This document shows, piece after piece, positions 1-11,644 of a stretch of 64,000 nucleotides of DNA. The position numbers and the translations under genes are program-made. This stretch comes from Cycas panzhihuaensis (Eukaryota; Cycadophyta): NCBI GenBank assembly GCA_023213395.1, contig CM041465.1:172305741-172369740 (forward strand). The letters run 5' to 3'. Each line of letters opens with the position of its first letter. Positions within the stretch are counted from its first letter, which is position 1. The notes under the pieces are model-generated. The model was given only the letters and a program-made list of their open reading frames with translations, was not told the DNA's origin and did no database searches.

Positions 1-530
1 CACAACCATTCCCCTAAAAGGCATGTAATTTAGTATTTATTGGGGCTTGTTCCACCAATTTGGTGTAAGACTCGAGTTATTTGATCTTATGGCATATTCT
101 CAAGCATGACAGTTGAGTTAATGAGTCATGTGATATGTTCTCTAGTGTGAGAGTCGAGTCATTGAGTCCTGTGATACATTCCTAGGTGTATAAGAGTGAA
201 TATTGAAGCACATGTTATGATTCATGGCAGAATGCATGTAGGATACGCCCATTTTCAGTGATGTAAGGATATTGACAATGATATTGCTTAATATAAAAAT
301 GAGTTACGTGGAATACTGAGTATCTTGTGCATAATGGTAATTTCATGGTGATTGTATGTTGGATTATTGATTGATGTATGGCATAATGATGCTGTTACAA
401 TGTTTTATTGTTATGATAATTGTATGAGAAATTGATGATATGGCTATATTGACCAAGCCCTAACTAGACTACTGGTTAGTGATTTCTTGATAAGTGTACT
501 TTCATAGGGTGAAAGTGAGAAGTCAACATT
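1..530. other. Unassigned intron-like sequence with three imperfect ~50-bp repeats
   Basis: No reading frame of note. Between about 60 and 195 there are three diverged copies of a unit built around 'TCTCTAGTGTGAGAGTC' followed by 'GAGTCATTGAGTC'. A similar repeated unit sits at 52190-52310, downstream of a TATAAATA box, so this may be the R region of an old LTR. The boundary with element A lies near 530, where recognisable copia coding sequence stops. Confidence 0.4.
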
Positions 531-2210
531 TCCTTCTAGGAGTTCCCACATCTCATTTCTCAAAACTAAATTCATTCTTTCTTGCATGGCTTTGTCCCAT
601 TCGACTTTTCCATGTGCACCATCAAAACTTTATGATTCTTTAACATTCAAGACACTATTCACCAACACATAGTTGACTGAATGCAATGTTGTTCTTCTTT
701 GTCCTTGACTTTGCAATTCTTGGTCTTTTGCATCTTGGAGCATTTTTATATACCATTAGGGAATGATCTTGTCGCGGTTGTGTTGATTTTTATTATTACT
801 TGGAGCAAATTCAATGTTGCTATGAGGAGATTTTCATGGAGACTTCTTATTGCTTTCTTCTACATCGAAATTTGGAGAACCACCTTCTTCACAATCCTTC
901 TAAATTTGTTCATCTAAAGGCCATATTAATTTAAAATTTCCAGTTGTGAGTCTTCAATTTTCATCAAAATCACATACTTACTTATATTTACATCTTTGGT
1001 TTTGATGTCAAGAAGATTATATGCTTTCGACTCCTCACTATATCCAATTAATATGCATTTCTTACTTTTAGAATTCATCTTAGTTCTTCCTTCCTTGGGT
1101 ATATAAAAGTATACAACACGACCAAATGTTCTTAAATGACCTATATGTGGCCCTCTGCCACTCCAAGCTTGTTTTGGGACAACATTCCTTATAGCCTTTT
1201 GTTGGACATCTATTAAGAAGACACAATGTAATATTTATAGCTTTTGCCCATAAACTATTTTCATGATTGGCAGCTTTCAACATGCTTCTTGCCATCTCTA
1301 CAATTGCCATGTTCTTTCATTCTATTATTCCAGTCTATTGAGGTGTAAAAGGGATAATAAATTGTCATGTTACCCCATGAGTTTTGCAGAATTTAGTGAA
1401 CTATCTAGATCTAAACTCTTCTTCATTGTGAAATCTTAATGCCTTTAAATGTTATCCACTTTGTTTTTCAGTCATTGCTAATAAGGATTTGAATACATTA
1501 TACACTTTTGATTTATTTTTCAAGAAATAAATTTATGCTTTTCTTGAAAAATCATTTTTAAAAATAGAAAAATATCATGCTCCACCAATAGACAATGTTT
1601 TAATTGGTCCACAAACGTCAAAATGAACCAACTCAAGTTGTACATTAGCCCTCTTGGTTGTGTCTTTAGCAAAGCTTTCTCTACTTTGCTTGCCCATAAC
1701 ACAAGTTGCACAAACTCCTTTATCTTCTTGACTTAACGTCAATCCAAACACCATATTGAGTCATTTTTGTGAAACATGACTATGAAATCCTAGACGACTA
1801 TACTGATAGTGCCATAATCTAAGAAATTTCCTTTAGTTGAGAAGGATTTTGTAGTGGAAGCCATAAATTTGTAAAAACCTCCTTTTACATTTCCTTCAAC
1901 TATGACTTTATTACTTTTGTCTTTAACATGACACTTCTCTCTATCAAATTCAACTTTAAATTGTTGGGTTGCTATCTAAATCACTGAAACTAAGTTTTTC
2001 TTCAAACGAGGTACATAAAGAACATCATAGATATTCATTACTTCTCCATTTCATAATTTTATGGGGATTATCCTTTCGATTGGTCATATGCCTTGAGGCA
2101 CTTGAAACAATCAACCATTCATCTAGCGGAATCATCTCGACCATATGTGCTATAAATAAATGATTCTTTTCTACTTCATTATTTTCTTCAACAACATTTC
2201 CTCCATATTT
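531..2210 (-). pseudogene. Copia A pol remnant (protease, integrase, start of RT)
   Basis: The protease active-site region lies around 2075-2125 and reads WLIVSSASRHMT, where the family has D-S-G-A-S; the catalytic Asp is lost. The integrase follows, with a GKQSRESF zinc-domain tail, an FxVCGPI segment for the first catalytic Asp region, and the ...GIIE*KN glutamate region with in-frame stops near 1320-1345. The stretch 1080-1310 encodes MAIVEMARSMLKAA...LLNR, the conserved end of the copia integrase core. Reverse transcriptase stops after its first conserved block. Not functional. Confidence 0.8.
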
Positions 2211-2214
2211 TCTT

Positions 2215-3040
2215 GCTTTTTAGAATATATCTCGTTGTCTTTTCCTCCAAGTATAAACAAAGTGCCCTAATTCACCATAGCAAAAGCATTTTATCTTTTG
2301 GTTTGGGCCACTTCTCTTTATGTTGATTTTGAGTTAGACCTTTATACTTCAATTGCAATTTTTGTGATGCTTGTGGGATTATCTATTTGTTCTTGTTCTT
2401 CCATTTGGCTACAAAGACATCCTCCACGGAAGCGCCTCCTCCAGAGCATTTCTTTTATCCACTTCTACTGAAGAAGCATACCTCCTAATTCACCAAATGT
2501 AATGGTGAAGACTTTTGTAGTAGCAATTAAACTTGTCACAATCATCTTGTATGAAGGAGTAAGACTATTTTATGTGACATGAACAAGTTCTTTGATTGCA
2601 ATTGTTTCTCTGACAACAAACAATTGTTCTTTCAATTTTGTGATACAAGCAATATGGCCACTAATTGTGTCACCTTCAAACATCTTCATTCCATATAATT
2701 GGTTTCTTAAGGACAAGACTCCAGATTCATTAACTATCTCGAAAATTGCTTTTAGCTTGTCTTAAACCTCTTTTGATGTCTAAGCATCCTTGGCGTGAGA
2801 TAGAACATCATTTGTGACTAACATTCTTATCATAGTTAAAGCCTCTTGATTGTAATCACTATACTCTTCATGCCTCTCTAATCTACTAGTGTTAAACTAG
2901 TTGGACTTGCCTCTTCACCATTGACAATTCTCCAAAAATTTTTTAAGATGAAGATGACCTTCACCCTGATCTTCCAAGGGGAGTAGTTACTACCCTTCAA
3001 CTTGTTGGGCATGGTGACTCCCAAGATTTAAGTTGCCATT
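2215..3040 (-). pseudogene. Copia A gag remnant
   Basis: The minus strand starts near 3040 with a NKxxGSNYxPWKxRVK-like opening typical of copia gag (ligand-like 'W' motif). The zinc knuckle lies around 2258-2300 and reads KCFCYGELGHFVYTW, in which two of the CCHC ligands are displaced or changed. Stops and frame changes are frequent. The protease follows directly downstream, as expected for a single gag-pol frame. Confidence 0.7.
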
Positions 3041-3609
3041 TTATACAGTTAGAAATTTAAAATTGGTAGTAATTTAACAATTTCATAGCAATTAACATGG
3101 TTGATGGAAAAATCACAATGGAGGTAAGCTTCCTAGCCGACATGAACATTACAATAACTAACAAAACAATTTTTAGCTGATAACTGATAGAAAAATAGCA
3201 ATTGTCAGAATGTTTTTAAAACCCTAGAAAGTTGATAGAAAACCAATAAGAACTAAGTCCCCATTTAAAATTTCCAACAAATGGCAAAAGAATTTCCTCT
3301 AAAACAAAATCGACCTTGTCTTACAATGGCTTTTACACGATATATTTGAAAAAAAAAAAAGAAAACAACTTAAGGAAAGAGACAAATATTAAAAAAGGAA
3401 AATTACTAGAATATTCCACACAAACAAAGTATGGCAGCCATGACATCCATACACATAAAATGGAGATTGGAGTGCATAAAGACCTTGGATTTGGAGCAAG
3501 ATAAGCTAGTAGATACCCGATATAGTCCAAAAACAATTATGTGATGAGGGTTAGAAAACAATAGTGAAGAAATGTAGCGAAAAATCACTAAAAATGTGAA
3601 AAATAGTCT

Positions 3610-3621
3610 GCTCTAATACCA
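3610..3621 (-). other. Primer-binding site of copia A
   Basis: On the minus strand the sequence is TGGTATTAGAGC, one change from TGGTATCAGAGC, the complement of the plant initiator-Met tRNA 3' end. It lies two bases inside the LTR edge at 3624, which fixes the element's orientation. Confidence 0.85.
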
Positions 3622-3623
3622 AA

Positions 3624-4097
3624 TGAGAGAAAACAGATTAGTTATTTTCACTATTAGGACCTAAATCATTAACAATAGACAGCCACAATCACATTAGCAT
3701 GATCAAAGCAAGAAAACTTGCATGGAAAGAAATTATGTTCAAACCCCAAAACAACCTTTCATTAGCATAAATGAAGCTTACACAACATACAACCTATCAA
3801 TAATCCAGTGTGTATAATTGCCAAGAGAGGTGCTCAATATATAGAAAGTACAATGGTCATGCATGGTGGACGAGTGGTGCACATGCATGAGAGACTATTT
3901 GCATGGTGACCAAGTGTCACTCATGCTCACATTGGTGAAAGTGGGTTTTTAGCTCCTCAACTAGAATTCACAACTTCGAGTTACAACTTAAGGTACATTT
4001 GCACTTTATAACATTGAGTTACTAAAGTGACTGACATTTACAATACAATTAGAAAGTACGTCAAAATGAATTAATGAATAAATCATTAATTCTATCA
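3624..4097 (-). repeat. 5' LTR of copia A
   Basis: In plus view the LTR begins TGAGAGAAAACAG next to the primer-binding site. The outer edge is uncertain; a CA end at 4097 is the best candidate. There is no second copy in the window, so neither length (about 474 bp) nor a target duplication can be checked. Confidence 0.6.
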
Positions 4098-4219
4098 TAG
4101 ACAGCTATGGAGTATAGGGGGAAACATTTTTGTACAACTATTGAAGATGGAAAAGAAAGAGGAAAAATGAAACTACCAAGGGTAATGTCCATGTATAAAA
4201 CTAGATCAAGTACCTTGAG

Positions 4220-4850
4220 GGATTCACTTTGTTGCCTGGCTTCTTTCGCGACCTACTTAGGCTCTTCCTAGTTAGATTCTTCTATAAGATGCTCAATCTT
4301 CCCTTGCTTCATGTCTTCAATCTTGTTGTGTTGTTACTCTTGAACTAATTCTCCTTGGTTCTCTTGCGATGTTTCCAAGATCCCTTTATCAAAAATCAAT
4401 TCTTCCTCTTTTATTGTCCCTTCATCTGGCAGCTTCGATTCTTTGGCAACTTCACCTTGCTTGTGCATTTGTTGATGTTGAGGTGTTTCCTCTACTTGAG
4501 CTTTGTCATCCTTATAATAAATTTCTTCTCGGTTCCCATTGATAGCAACCCTACGTTGGGTTCATTTCTTCATCTTATTCCCATTGGGTAGATGCTATCC
4601 TAAAATCTCTTTTAAATCAAAACCACTTATTAAAGGATTTTGTTCTTTCAGACTAATCTTCATACCATTGGCGAGCTTCCCCTCTCAAACAATACTAAAT
4701 ACTTGGTCCATAATCTTTGAATTTTGTATTTGTTGTGAGTTCACAATGTGTGTCGATATGTTCAAACCATTCTATAATTATTATACCTTCCCTGGGAGCA
4801 AATGGTTGAATACTTTAAATTTTTTGTATTAAGCACACCTTTTGTTGCAT
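4220..4850 (-). pseudogene. Ty3/gypsy gag remnant
   Basis: Conceptual minus-strand translation gives fragments such as IIIEWFEHIDTHCEL and LRGEARQWYED (around 4657-4690), which match the spacing of the plant Ty3/gypsy gag (a W-x-L/I-x-x helix followed by G-x-A-x-x-W). Stops and frameshifts are numerous. It would belong with the minus-oriented LTR at 5787-6480. The pol part is absent, apparently cut off by element A. Confidence 0.5.
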
Positions 4851-5773
4851 CTGCTACAATAACTTCTTTAATTCTACCGAAAATTTTCCCTCTAACCAAG
4901 TCATCATTTCAACAAAAGTCGCAAATTCATGGATTAAAATCTATACCAAGAACTAGTCAGAATTGTATCATGTGACCACTCAAATTGATCATCTCTAAGC
5001 CATGAGTCTAACGGTTCAAACAAAACTTAAACCACATATCTGCAATAGCAATTATGGATGAAACCGTTTAGGCACCCCTCTGTGAAAACAATACATACAA
5101 CTTTCCTAAGTGGAAAAGGCTTCAAAATGTATCCAATAGGCCAAGTTCAAGGTGATTTGGAGTTTTGTAGCTCCTGTAGTAGCCCATGTAAGTTGGATAA
5201 GAAATTTAAATTTTAGAGTAGCAGCAGTTCCCTCCACTAAAATAGCAATAACTTTTGAACTAGATCTCCAAATTGAAAATTTACTTTTTCTAAGTAATCA
5301 ATGCTTCAAGCCACACCAAATTAAAAACAATTTGATGTCGTTTGGATACCTATAACAATTATTACATCCCTTTTAATGCGGGTCACAATTAGGGTTTCTC
5401 GGGACTGTAACAATACATGTTACTAAAATGTTGTTAACTTTTTACTCCAATATCCGATAGATCTAAAACCATCTCCAATAGGAAGTAGACGTCAAGATGC
5501 ATAGATTTTAAAAATAATTGAGATCAATCAGACACCTATAGTGAAGGTTATAGCAATTTGAAGTTATAGTAGCAAATTTTAAGCCCTAAAGACAATGACA
5601 AACGGCAGGCCAAAATTAAATTCCCAACAATTTGCACAATTTCGCTCCAAAATCTACAGTATAACCACTCAAAATTTGCAGAACAAGCCTATTTGGCTCA
5701 AATTTGTGATAACTTTTTCAAATTTCTTTTGTTTGTACTCCCGAAAATACAGATCCTCGATAGGCCAAAACGA
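4851..5773. other. Probable retroelement leader, no coding signal
   Basis: AT-rich sequence between the gypsy gag remnant and a primer-binding-site-like string at 5774-5786 (minus: TAGTATCAAAGCT). No domain was recognised in any frame. The position fits the untranslated leader of the remnant. Confidence 0.35.
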
Positions 5774-6480
5774 AGCTTTGATACTACTTATGGCAATGCC
5801 CATCCTTTATAAATAGAAAATATAGCATTCACACTATAGATAATTTATAAAAACAATATCTCGTCATAAATAACAATAGATATTCATCGTAATTCAGATG
5901 TAATAACAGAGTACATAATAATATCAAATTAATAACAAACTTGCCGCAGTAAATGGTAAATACTCGATAAAATAACAATAGTATCTTGCCCTCTTTGAGG
6001 TAAGGGTTTCCTCCCGAAATGCCACAACAATGCCCAAATGGCTCTAGGCCATTAGTCCAAATCCAAAAGATCAAATTCTCCAAAGATGATTTACAAATGA
6101 ATAAGGCCCTTCTATTTATAGCCTTGCTCTCTCTCTATAAAACCCAACTTCTAATTCTCTCTCCTTAAAATACCAACCTCAACTAATTTAGGGATGCAAT
6201 GGCTATTTTCCTAAAATATTGACTTCCCTATTTCTCCTTAAAACTGACTTCTTCATAATTTAGGAATGCCAAAAATTTCTACAAACGTAAGTACAAGAAT
6301 AATATGCTCATGCAAGAATAATTTACACTCTGCCTTAAAAATACCACTCGGTCCTTGTCTTTAAAAGAAAAATAAAAGGCCCCTTCGTCTCTCGTGGGGA
6401 TAATTAGGGTAGATGTGTTGTTAATATAAAACCACCTACCTACAAGACCTTGATAATGCCTCACAGAGACTCGCCATTAT
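5774..6480 (-). repeat. Primer-binding site and 5' LTR of a minus-oriented gypsy remnant
   Basis: The string AGCTTTGATACTA (5774-5786) is a decayed TGGTATCAAAGC-type primer-binding site. The LTR to its right contains a signature at about 5989-6055: a GGC(T)CTAGGCC inverted repeat next to GAGG..AGGGTTTCCTCCC. The same signature recurs at 31577, 32613, 46613 and 59448 in other gypsy LTRs. The right end near 6480 is approximate. Confidence 0.55.
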
Positions 6481-6910
6481 TATAATTGAATGAGTGGTCA
6501 ATATTAATCGTAATTGCCTCTCTCATCCATATACCATATAACACTCGTGTCGTCGATAATTCCTACAATGACAATCATGCTCACCCATCCCACCTACGTT
6601 GGATGATTTGCTTATGGAACTCAATGAATTCCATGCCTTTTCGAGTATTTTACTCCATCAACCTCCCATGCCACTTTTTTTATTAGTGACAGCTTGCATT
6701 TAGGTGCCAATGCAGTGTCTTACTACCTGATGCTCTTCAAGACCTTAATGTTCCTAACTCCACAGTTCCCTCTAGCACCTTCATAGTAGCACCTCTACAA
6801 ACACTAGCAGATAGATTGATTTTTTTCAAAGGTGCAACTCAACCATTCTTGGCATTTGATCACAGCTTTGCGCTGCATAAACCTCAAACATTGAACCCCA
6901 AAGGGATGAT
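6481..6910. other. Unassigned sequence flanking copia B
   Basis: No recognised domain or repeat. It ends at the GTATT target duplication of element B (6911-6915) and is continuous with 30841 onward once B is removed. It is probably old retroelement sequence. Confidence 0.35.
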
Positions 6911-6915
6911 GTATT

Positions 6916-7166
6916 TGTTAGAATCAATACGCTCACACAATAAGAAGAGAATGAGTACAAATAATCCATGCATTACAAATGAGAGCTTGTACATACTTAT
7001 ACAGAGAGTCTCTAACATAAAAATGAGTTAAGGTTAGAGACTAACACTTAATGTCAATTAATCTAACGTAAAGTTACAATGACTAACATAAAGTTGCAGT
7101 GACTAATATAAAGTTACATGTATTAGCACAACAAGAGAGGTGACATTATATTCTAACACCCCCACT
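6916..7166 (-). repeat. 3' LTR and polypurine tract of copia B
   Basis: The LTR is 6916-7158, TGTTAGAATC... to ...TTCTAACA in plus view. It is followed at 7159-7166 by CCCCCACT, which on the minus strand is the purine tract AGTGGGGG. Confidence 0.95.
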
Positions 7167-7189
7167 TACTGTCAACTCCTGGTCTTAAT

Positions 7190-8653
7190 TCCTAGCTTGT
7201 CACGTAAATACAAGAATTTATCTTTGGCTCGAGGCCTGTGAATATGTTTGCAAGTTGCTCTTCACTTGGACAGTACACCAATTTCACTTCTTTCTTGTCC
7301 ACTTTCTCTCAGATGAAATGGTGGTGTACTTCGGTGTGCTTGATTTTGGCATGAAAGATAGGATTCCTTGTCATCTAGATGGTGCTTTGATGGTCATAGT
7401 TGATCTGACTTGGACCACGTTGGGGATGATTGAGCTCCACGAAAAGTCTTCTAAGCTAGATGGATTCATAGGTTGCATGAATTGTGGCTTGATATTCAGC
7501 CTCTGTGGTGAACAATGAGACTGTTGATTGCTTCTTTATTTTCCATGAAATAATTCCACTACCGAGATCGAAGCAATATCTGGTTGTGGATTTACTATTG
7601 TCTAGGTCTCTGGCCTAGTCAGAATTGGAATAGCCAAATAGAAGGCCAGTACACTTTTTATTGTATTGAAGTCCAGGATACTTTGCCCCCTGTATGTATC
7701 GAAGTATGCATTTGGCAACTTTCCCCTGTGATTCCTTGGAAGATGACATGTATCTGGACACAATACTCACAGCATAAACAATATCAGGCCTAATAGATGT
7801 GAGATAGATTAGTTGCCCACCAATTTTTGATATAGAGTTGCACCTAATGGTTTACCATCCTGATCAAATCTTAGCTTGGTGCTGGTACACACATAGGAGT
7901 AGGAGCAGCTTTGCAGTTTATCATATTAAACTCTTCCAAGATTTTTGCTGCATATTTAGACTGATGTATAAAGATTCCATGGGTTTGATGATGAATTTCA
8001 ATTCCCAAGTAGTAGTGCAATGGGCCTGGATCAGTCATTTCAAATTCTTTGGACAGTTGATGACCCAGAGAGTTGAACTTATCAGTGTCATCACCCATTA
8101 TTATTAGATCATCCTCATACACTACTAGGATTGAGATCAACTTGTTTTTATTGATTCGAGCATAAAGACCATGGTCTGATTCACACCTTGACAATTCTGC
8201 ATTCCTTAGATATGTATCAAATTTTGAGTACCAAGATCTAGGGGCTTGTTCCAGAACGTACAGAGCCTTATTGAGTTTGCACATGAGGACCTCTTGTTTA
8301 GGTTCAACATATCTTGGTGACTGTTGCATGCACACCTCCTCTTGCAAAATGCCATTTTAAAAGGTTCCTTCAACATCCATCTAGTGGACAAGCCAGTTGT
8401 GTTGGGTTGCAAAGGCATAGACAGTTCTAATGGTGATCATTTTGTTGACTGGAGCAAAGGTTTCATCATAATCAATTCCTTGTGTTTGAATGAATCCTTT
8501 GGCTACAAGTCGGGCCTTGTATTTTTCAATGCTCCTATCAACTTTTTCTTTGACCTTGTAAAGCCATCGACACCTAACAATTGGTTTGTCTAATGGTGGT
8601 GTCACCAAGTCCCAAGTCTTGTTCTTGACAATGGAATCCATTTCTTCATCCAT
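7190..8653 (-). pseudogene. Copia B reverse transcriptase and RNase H
   Basis: Minus-strand reading begins at 8653 with MDEEMDSIVKNKTWDLV, the opening block of copia RT, then KYKARLVAKGF and the VVYEDDLI active site (normally YVDD) within 7871-8347. RNase H follows toward 7190, with a [14 protein letters not shown] block and the CPSEEQLANIFT end motif. A stop falls in the MDVEGTF block near 8380. The Val-to-Glu change in the YxDD box and the stops make it inactive. Confidence 0.9.
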
Positions 8654-9770
8654 TGCCAGCTTCCAATTGGGGTCCTCTTGAGCCTATTAAGGCTTGATGT
8701 CAATGCTGGCAACCAGTCCAAAGTGAGTTCTTTCTCTTGTCCTTCTTCCTTCAAGTAGATCACCTAGCTCAATCCCGAATTTTTCCATTGTTTTGAAATA
8801 CCATTTAGGAATCCTTTTCGGTTGGGCTGAAGATTGATTCTCTCAATTGCTTGAGGTTGGAGAGAAGGAGGTGGTCCCACCATTACTCTGATTCAATGTT
8901 TCATGTTGTGTTCCTAAAGTGGAGTGTTTTGTGCCAGTGGATGACGTAAATTCTACATGATGGCTTTCCAAGAATGGTAGATTCAAAGTTACATGTTCAT
9001 TGGATGTAATATTCTCCTTGTAGGAGTCTACTATCTCATTAAGTAGACATCTCTGCTTGGATATACCTTGTCAATCAATGGATCTAAACATCTGTAGGGT
9101 TTAGAGGTTTCACTATAACCTACCATAATGCATTTCCTGCTCTTGTCATCCAACTTCTTTCATTTTCAACTAGGATGTGTATGTATATAGTAGACCCACA
9201 AATTCAAAGGTGGGACACATCAGGCTTGTTACCAGACCAAATTTCTTCTGGAGTCACATTTTCTAGAGCCTTTGAAGGGCTTCTATTAAGTAGATAAACA
9301 ACGGTATTTACAGCTTCTGCCCAATATTTGTTGGGGACATTCTTTTCTTTTAGGAGAGAATGAGTCATCTCTGTTATAGTTATGTTCTTCCTTTTGGCCA
9401 CTCCATTAGATTGAGAGGCGTACGAAGTGGTCAATTACCTTTGAATTCCATGTCTCTTGCAAAATTCATTGAATTCATTAGAAGTGAATTCTCCTCCATT
9501 GTCAATCCTTAAACACTTAATGTGGTGGTCACTTTCATTTTCAACTTTGGCATTAAAATTTTGAAATACACCAAGTACATCAAATTTTAGCTTCAGAAAG
9601 TAAATCCACACTTTTCTGGAGTAGTCGTCTATGAATGTAAGAAAGTACCAAGCTCCTTGAACAAAGGGTGGAGTAAAAGGTCCACATAGATCACTATCTA
9701 TTATTTGATATTTGTGTTTGGCTCTTATTGTGCTTGGATTAAAATGTAACCTATCTTCTTTTCCCATCAT
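8654..9770 (-). pseudogene. Copia B integrase and linker to RT
   Basis: The frame 9435-9770 carries DSDLCGPF (first Asp), FIDDYSRKVWIYFLK, and LRIDNGGEFTSNEFNEFC (second Asp). The frame 9204-9434 carries SQSNGVAKRKN, where the catalytic Glu of the usual NGVAER box is Ala-Lys in this copy. After a frame break, the C-terminal KxxVGYS-type block near 9110 and a stop-rich linker lead to RT. The integrase is therefore inactive. Confidence 0.88.
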
Positions 9771-10003
9771 GCATACATCACAAACAGTGCTAGTCTTTTT
9801 TAATCAAAGGCAATCCCTTTGCCATGTCATGTTTGCTCAAATTGGACAAAGCACCATAAGAGGTGTGCCCATATTGCAAGTGCTAGAGTTTTCCATTATC
9901 AAAAGGAAGAGATACATTCAAAGCAAAGTGAATTGGCGAGGCTAGAAATTTGTACAATCCTTTTGTCCCCATCGAAAAGAACTTGAAGTTTGTTATCAGA
10001 CAA

Positions 10004-10337
10004 CTAGGATACTGACAGAAGATTCTTAGTCATCCCAAGCGCATACAAGACTTGCCCAAGTTTCTCAAGTTCTCTATTAGGCAGGACAATTGGTATAGAG
10101 CGTGTCCCTTGAATGTTGTGCTTGGTATCATCTCCTAGTTCTACTGATCTGGGTGCTAAAAGGCGTTTCAACATGTTGAACCAGGATCGTCTATGAGTCA
10201 TGTGCCATGATGGTCCAGAGTCGATAAACCAATCATCCTTGCTTTGACTACTCAACGTAGATGAAAAGGCGATGATGAATGCAGTTTCCTCTTCCTCCTC
10301 TCCTGGTTCAGATATCTCCTTTGTTCTTGGTAGTCCT
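10004..10337 (-). pseudogene. Copia B protease
   Basis: The frame reads DDWFIDSGPSWHMTHRRSW, the copia aspartic protease motif with DSG retained and the following Ala changed to Pro, then YALGMTKNLLSVS. Upstream, an acidic stretch (EPGEEEEETAF) continues to 10337 and then, across gypsy C, to the gag at 28512 in the same frame. Confidence 0.88.
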
Positions 10338-10342
10338 AAGAA
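10338..10342. other. Left target-site duplication of gypsy C (AAGAA)
   Basis: AAGAA here and at 28512-28516 flank the outer ends of the two LTRs of gypsy C exactly. Confidence 0.95.
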
Positions 10343-10681
10343 TGATGAGTATAGTCCTAGTCTTATTTTCTAATTGACATTGTAAAAAGGTACTTAGGGT
10401 ACCTAATTATACATAACATTGTAAAAGTTACTTAGGGTACCTAATTATTAATTAGGTACACATGTGACACATGTCCCACATACAAACTTTCTTGAGTTTG
10501 TATAAATATGTACAACTTTCAAAGGAATCAATGAAAAAGGAAGAGAAGACATTCTTTCTTACCACCTCCTTTGGCTTTATTCAAGTCCTGCCTTCTTGAG
10601 AACACTATGAGGCCTGAAGGTTCTTCTATCCCAGGGCAAATTTTGTGCTTAAAGCAAGGAGGGCTAATCAAAACCATATCA
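10343..10681 (+). repeat. 5' LTR of gypsy C
   Basis: Begins TGATGAGTATAGTCC and ends AACCATATCA. A TATAAATA box lies near 10501-10508, giving a plausible promoter. Sequence matches 28173-28511. Confidence 0.96.
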
Positions 10682-10685
10682 ATTT

Positions 10686-10698
10686 TGGTATCAGAGCC
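10686..10698 (+). other. Primer-binding site of gypsy C
   Basis: TGGTATCAGAGCC, a full match to the initiator-Met tRNA type site, four bases after the LTR end. Confidence 0.95.
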
Positions 10699-11341
10699 AA
10701 GTTAATTGCCTTAAGAAGACCTAGAGAAAAAATTTCTTTTTAGACGTTGCAGAAGTGTACGGACAACCGTACAGAAACAATATGGAATTATATGAACGGA
10801 AAGAAAAGTGCTCAGAAATCAATAAAAATTCACCAAAAGGAGCGCAATGGTACGGACAACAGACTTCTCCAAAGGACCGAAGTCAGAATCTCACTCAAAA
10901 TTGAGGAATTGAAGAAAACCAAAGGGCGTGGGTATAAAGCTTCAACTGCTGATTTCTTTCCAAATACTCAGGCAAATCTCTTCAAACTGCTCTTAAAATC
11001 TTCACAATAAACGGATCTATCTTTTAAGTATAAACTTGCTACATAACATTCCGTATTTTTTTGAAAAAAGCAAAAATAGTTATAAAACCCTAGTTGCTGA
11101 AAATACTTCAAATGTTAAAATCTGTTATAAGAAGCATCCAAATCAAAAACCGACTGCAGAATCTAATAGGCATCTCAAATACATTTCATTTGAGACTCAC
11201 TTTATTTTTTTGACCATACATTTCCATATGACTATACAACCGCACGGAACCGTAATTTCAAGCATTTCGTTTGAGCTCTACACACACGCGCGCGCGCACA
11301 CACACACACACATATATATTAAAAAAACAAAAAAGGGTATA
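10699..11341 (+). other. Leader of gypsy C, with hairpin and dinucleotide tract
   Basis: Non-coding leader. At 10756-10773 the arms TGTACGG and CCGTACA are perfect inverted repeats around a 4-base loop, and GGTACGGAC recurs at 10849. A mixed CA/CG/TA dinucleotide run lies at 11279-11320, next to an A-rich tract. Confidence 0.6.
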
Positions 11342-11644
11342 TTGCCAGAAGCCCTCTTCACAAGCAGGCATATCATGTCTAAGTTCTTCTTTGCATCAGG
11401 CATGTTGCCATAAGCCCTCATCACCGGCAGGGGTACCCTGTCCAAACTTCTTCTTTGCATCAAGCATATTGCCATAAGCCCTCTTCACAGGTACGTGTAG
11501 CCCGTACAAGTTCTTCTTTGCATCGGGCATCTTGCCATAAGCCCTCTTCACAGGCAGGCGTACCCCATACAAATTTACATTTGTAGTTATTCGAGCATAT
11601 TGTCGTAAGCCCTTCCCATAGGCAGGCGTATCCCGCATACAATC
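11342..11644 (+). repeat. Minisatellite (period ~63 bp, nearly five copies) in the gypsy C leader
   Basis: Units start at 11342, 11405, 11469, 11532 and 11600, each opening TTGCCATAAGCCCTC or a variant and most containing TTCTTCTTTGCATC. The array ends right at the gag start codon (11645). Copies differ by substitutions and one longer unit (68 bp). Confidence 0.9.

Larger units (their letters stand above)
531..4097 (-). mobile_element. Truncated Ty1/copia retrotransposon A
   Basis: Reading on the minus strand from high to low coordinates, the element shows an LTR, a primer-binding site, gag with a zinc knuckle, protease, integrase and the first part of the reverse transcriptase (around 535-605, with the W-DKAM-E pattern that opens copia RT). 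The rest of RT, RNase H and the 3' LTR are missing. All frames carry many stops. It is one of the most decayed copies in the window. The truncation point near 530 has no recognisable partner. Confidence 0.85.

Noticed and set aside
4355-4832. Plus ORFs rich in hydrophobic residues, considered as membrane proteins
   Set aside because: The opposite strand carries gypsy gag fragments; the plus frames are AT-rich antisense.
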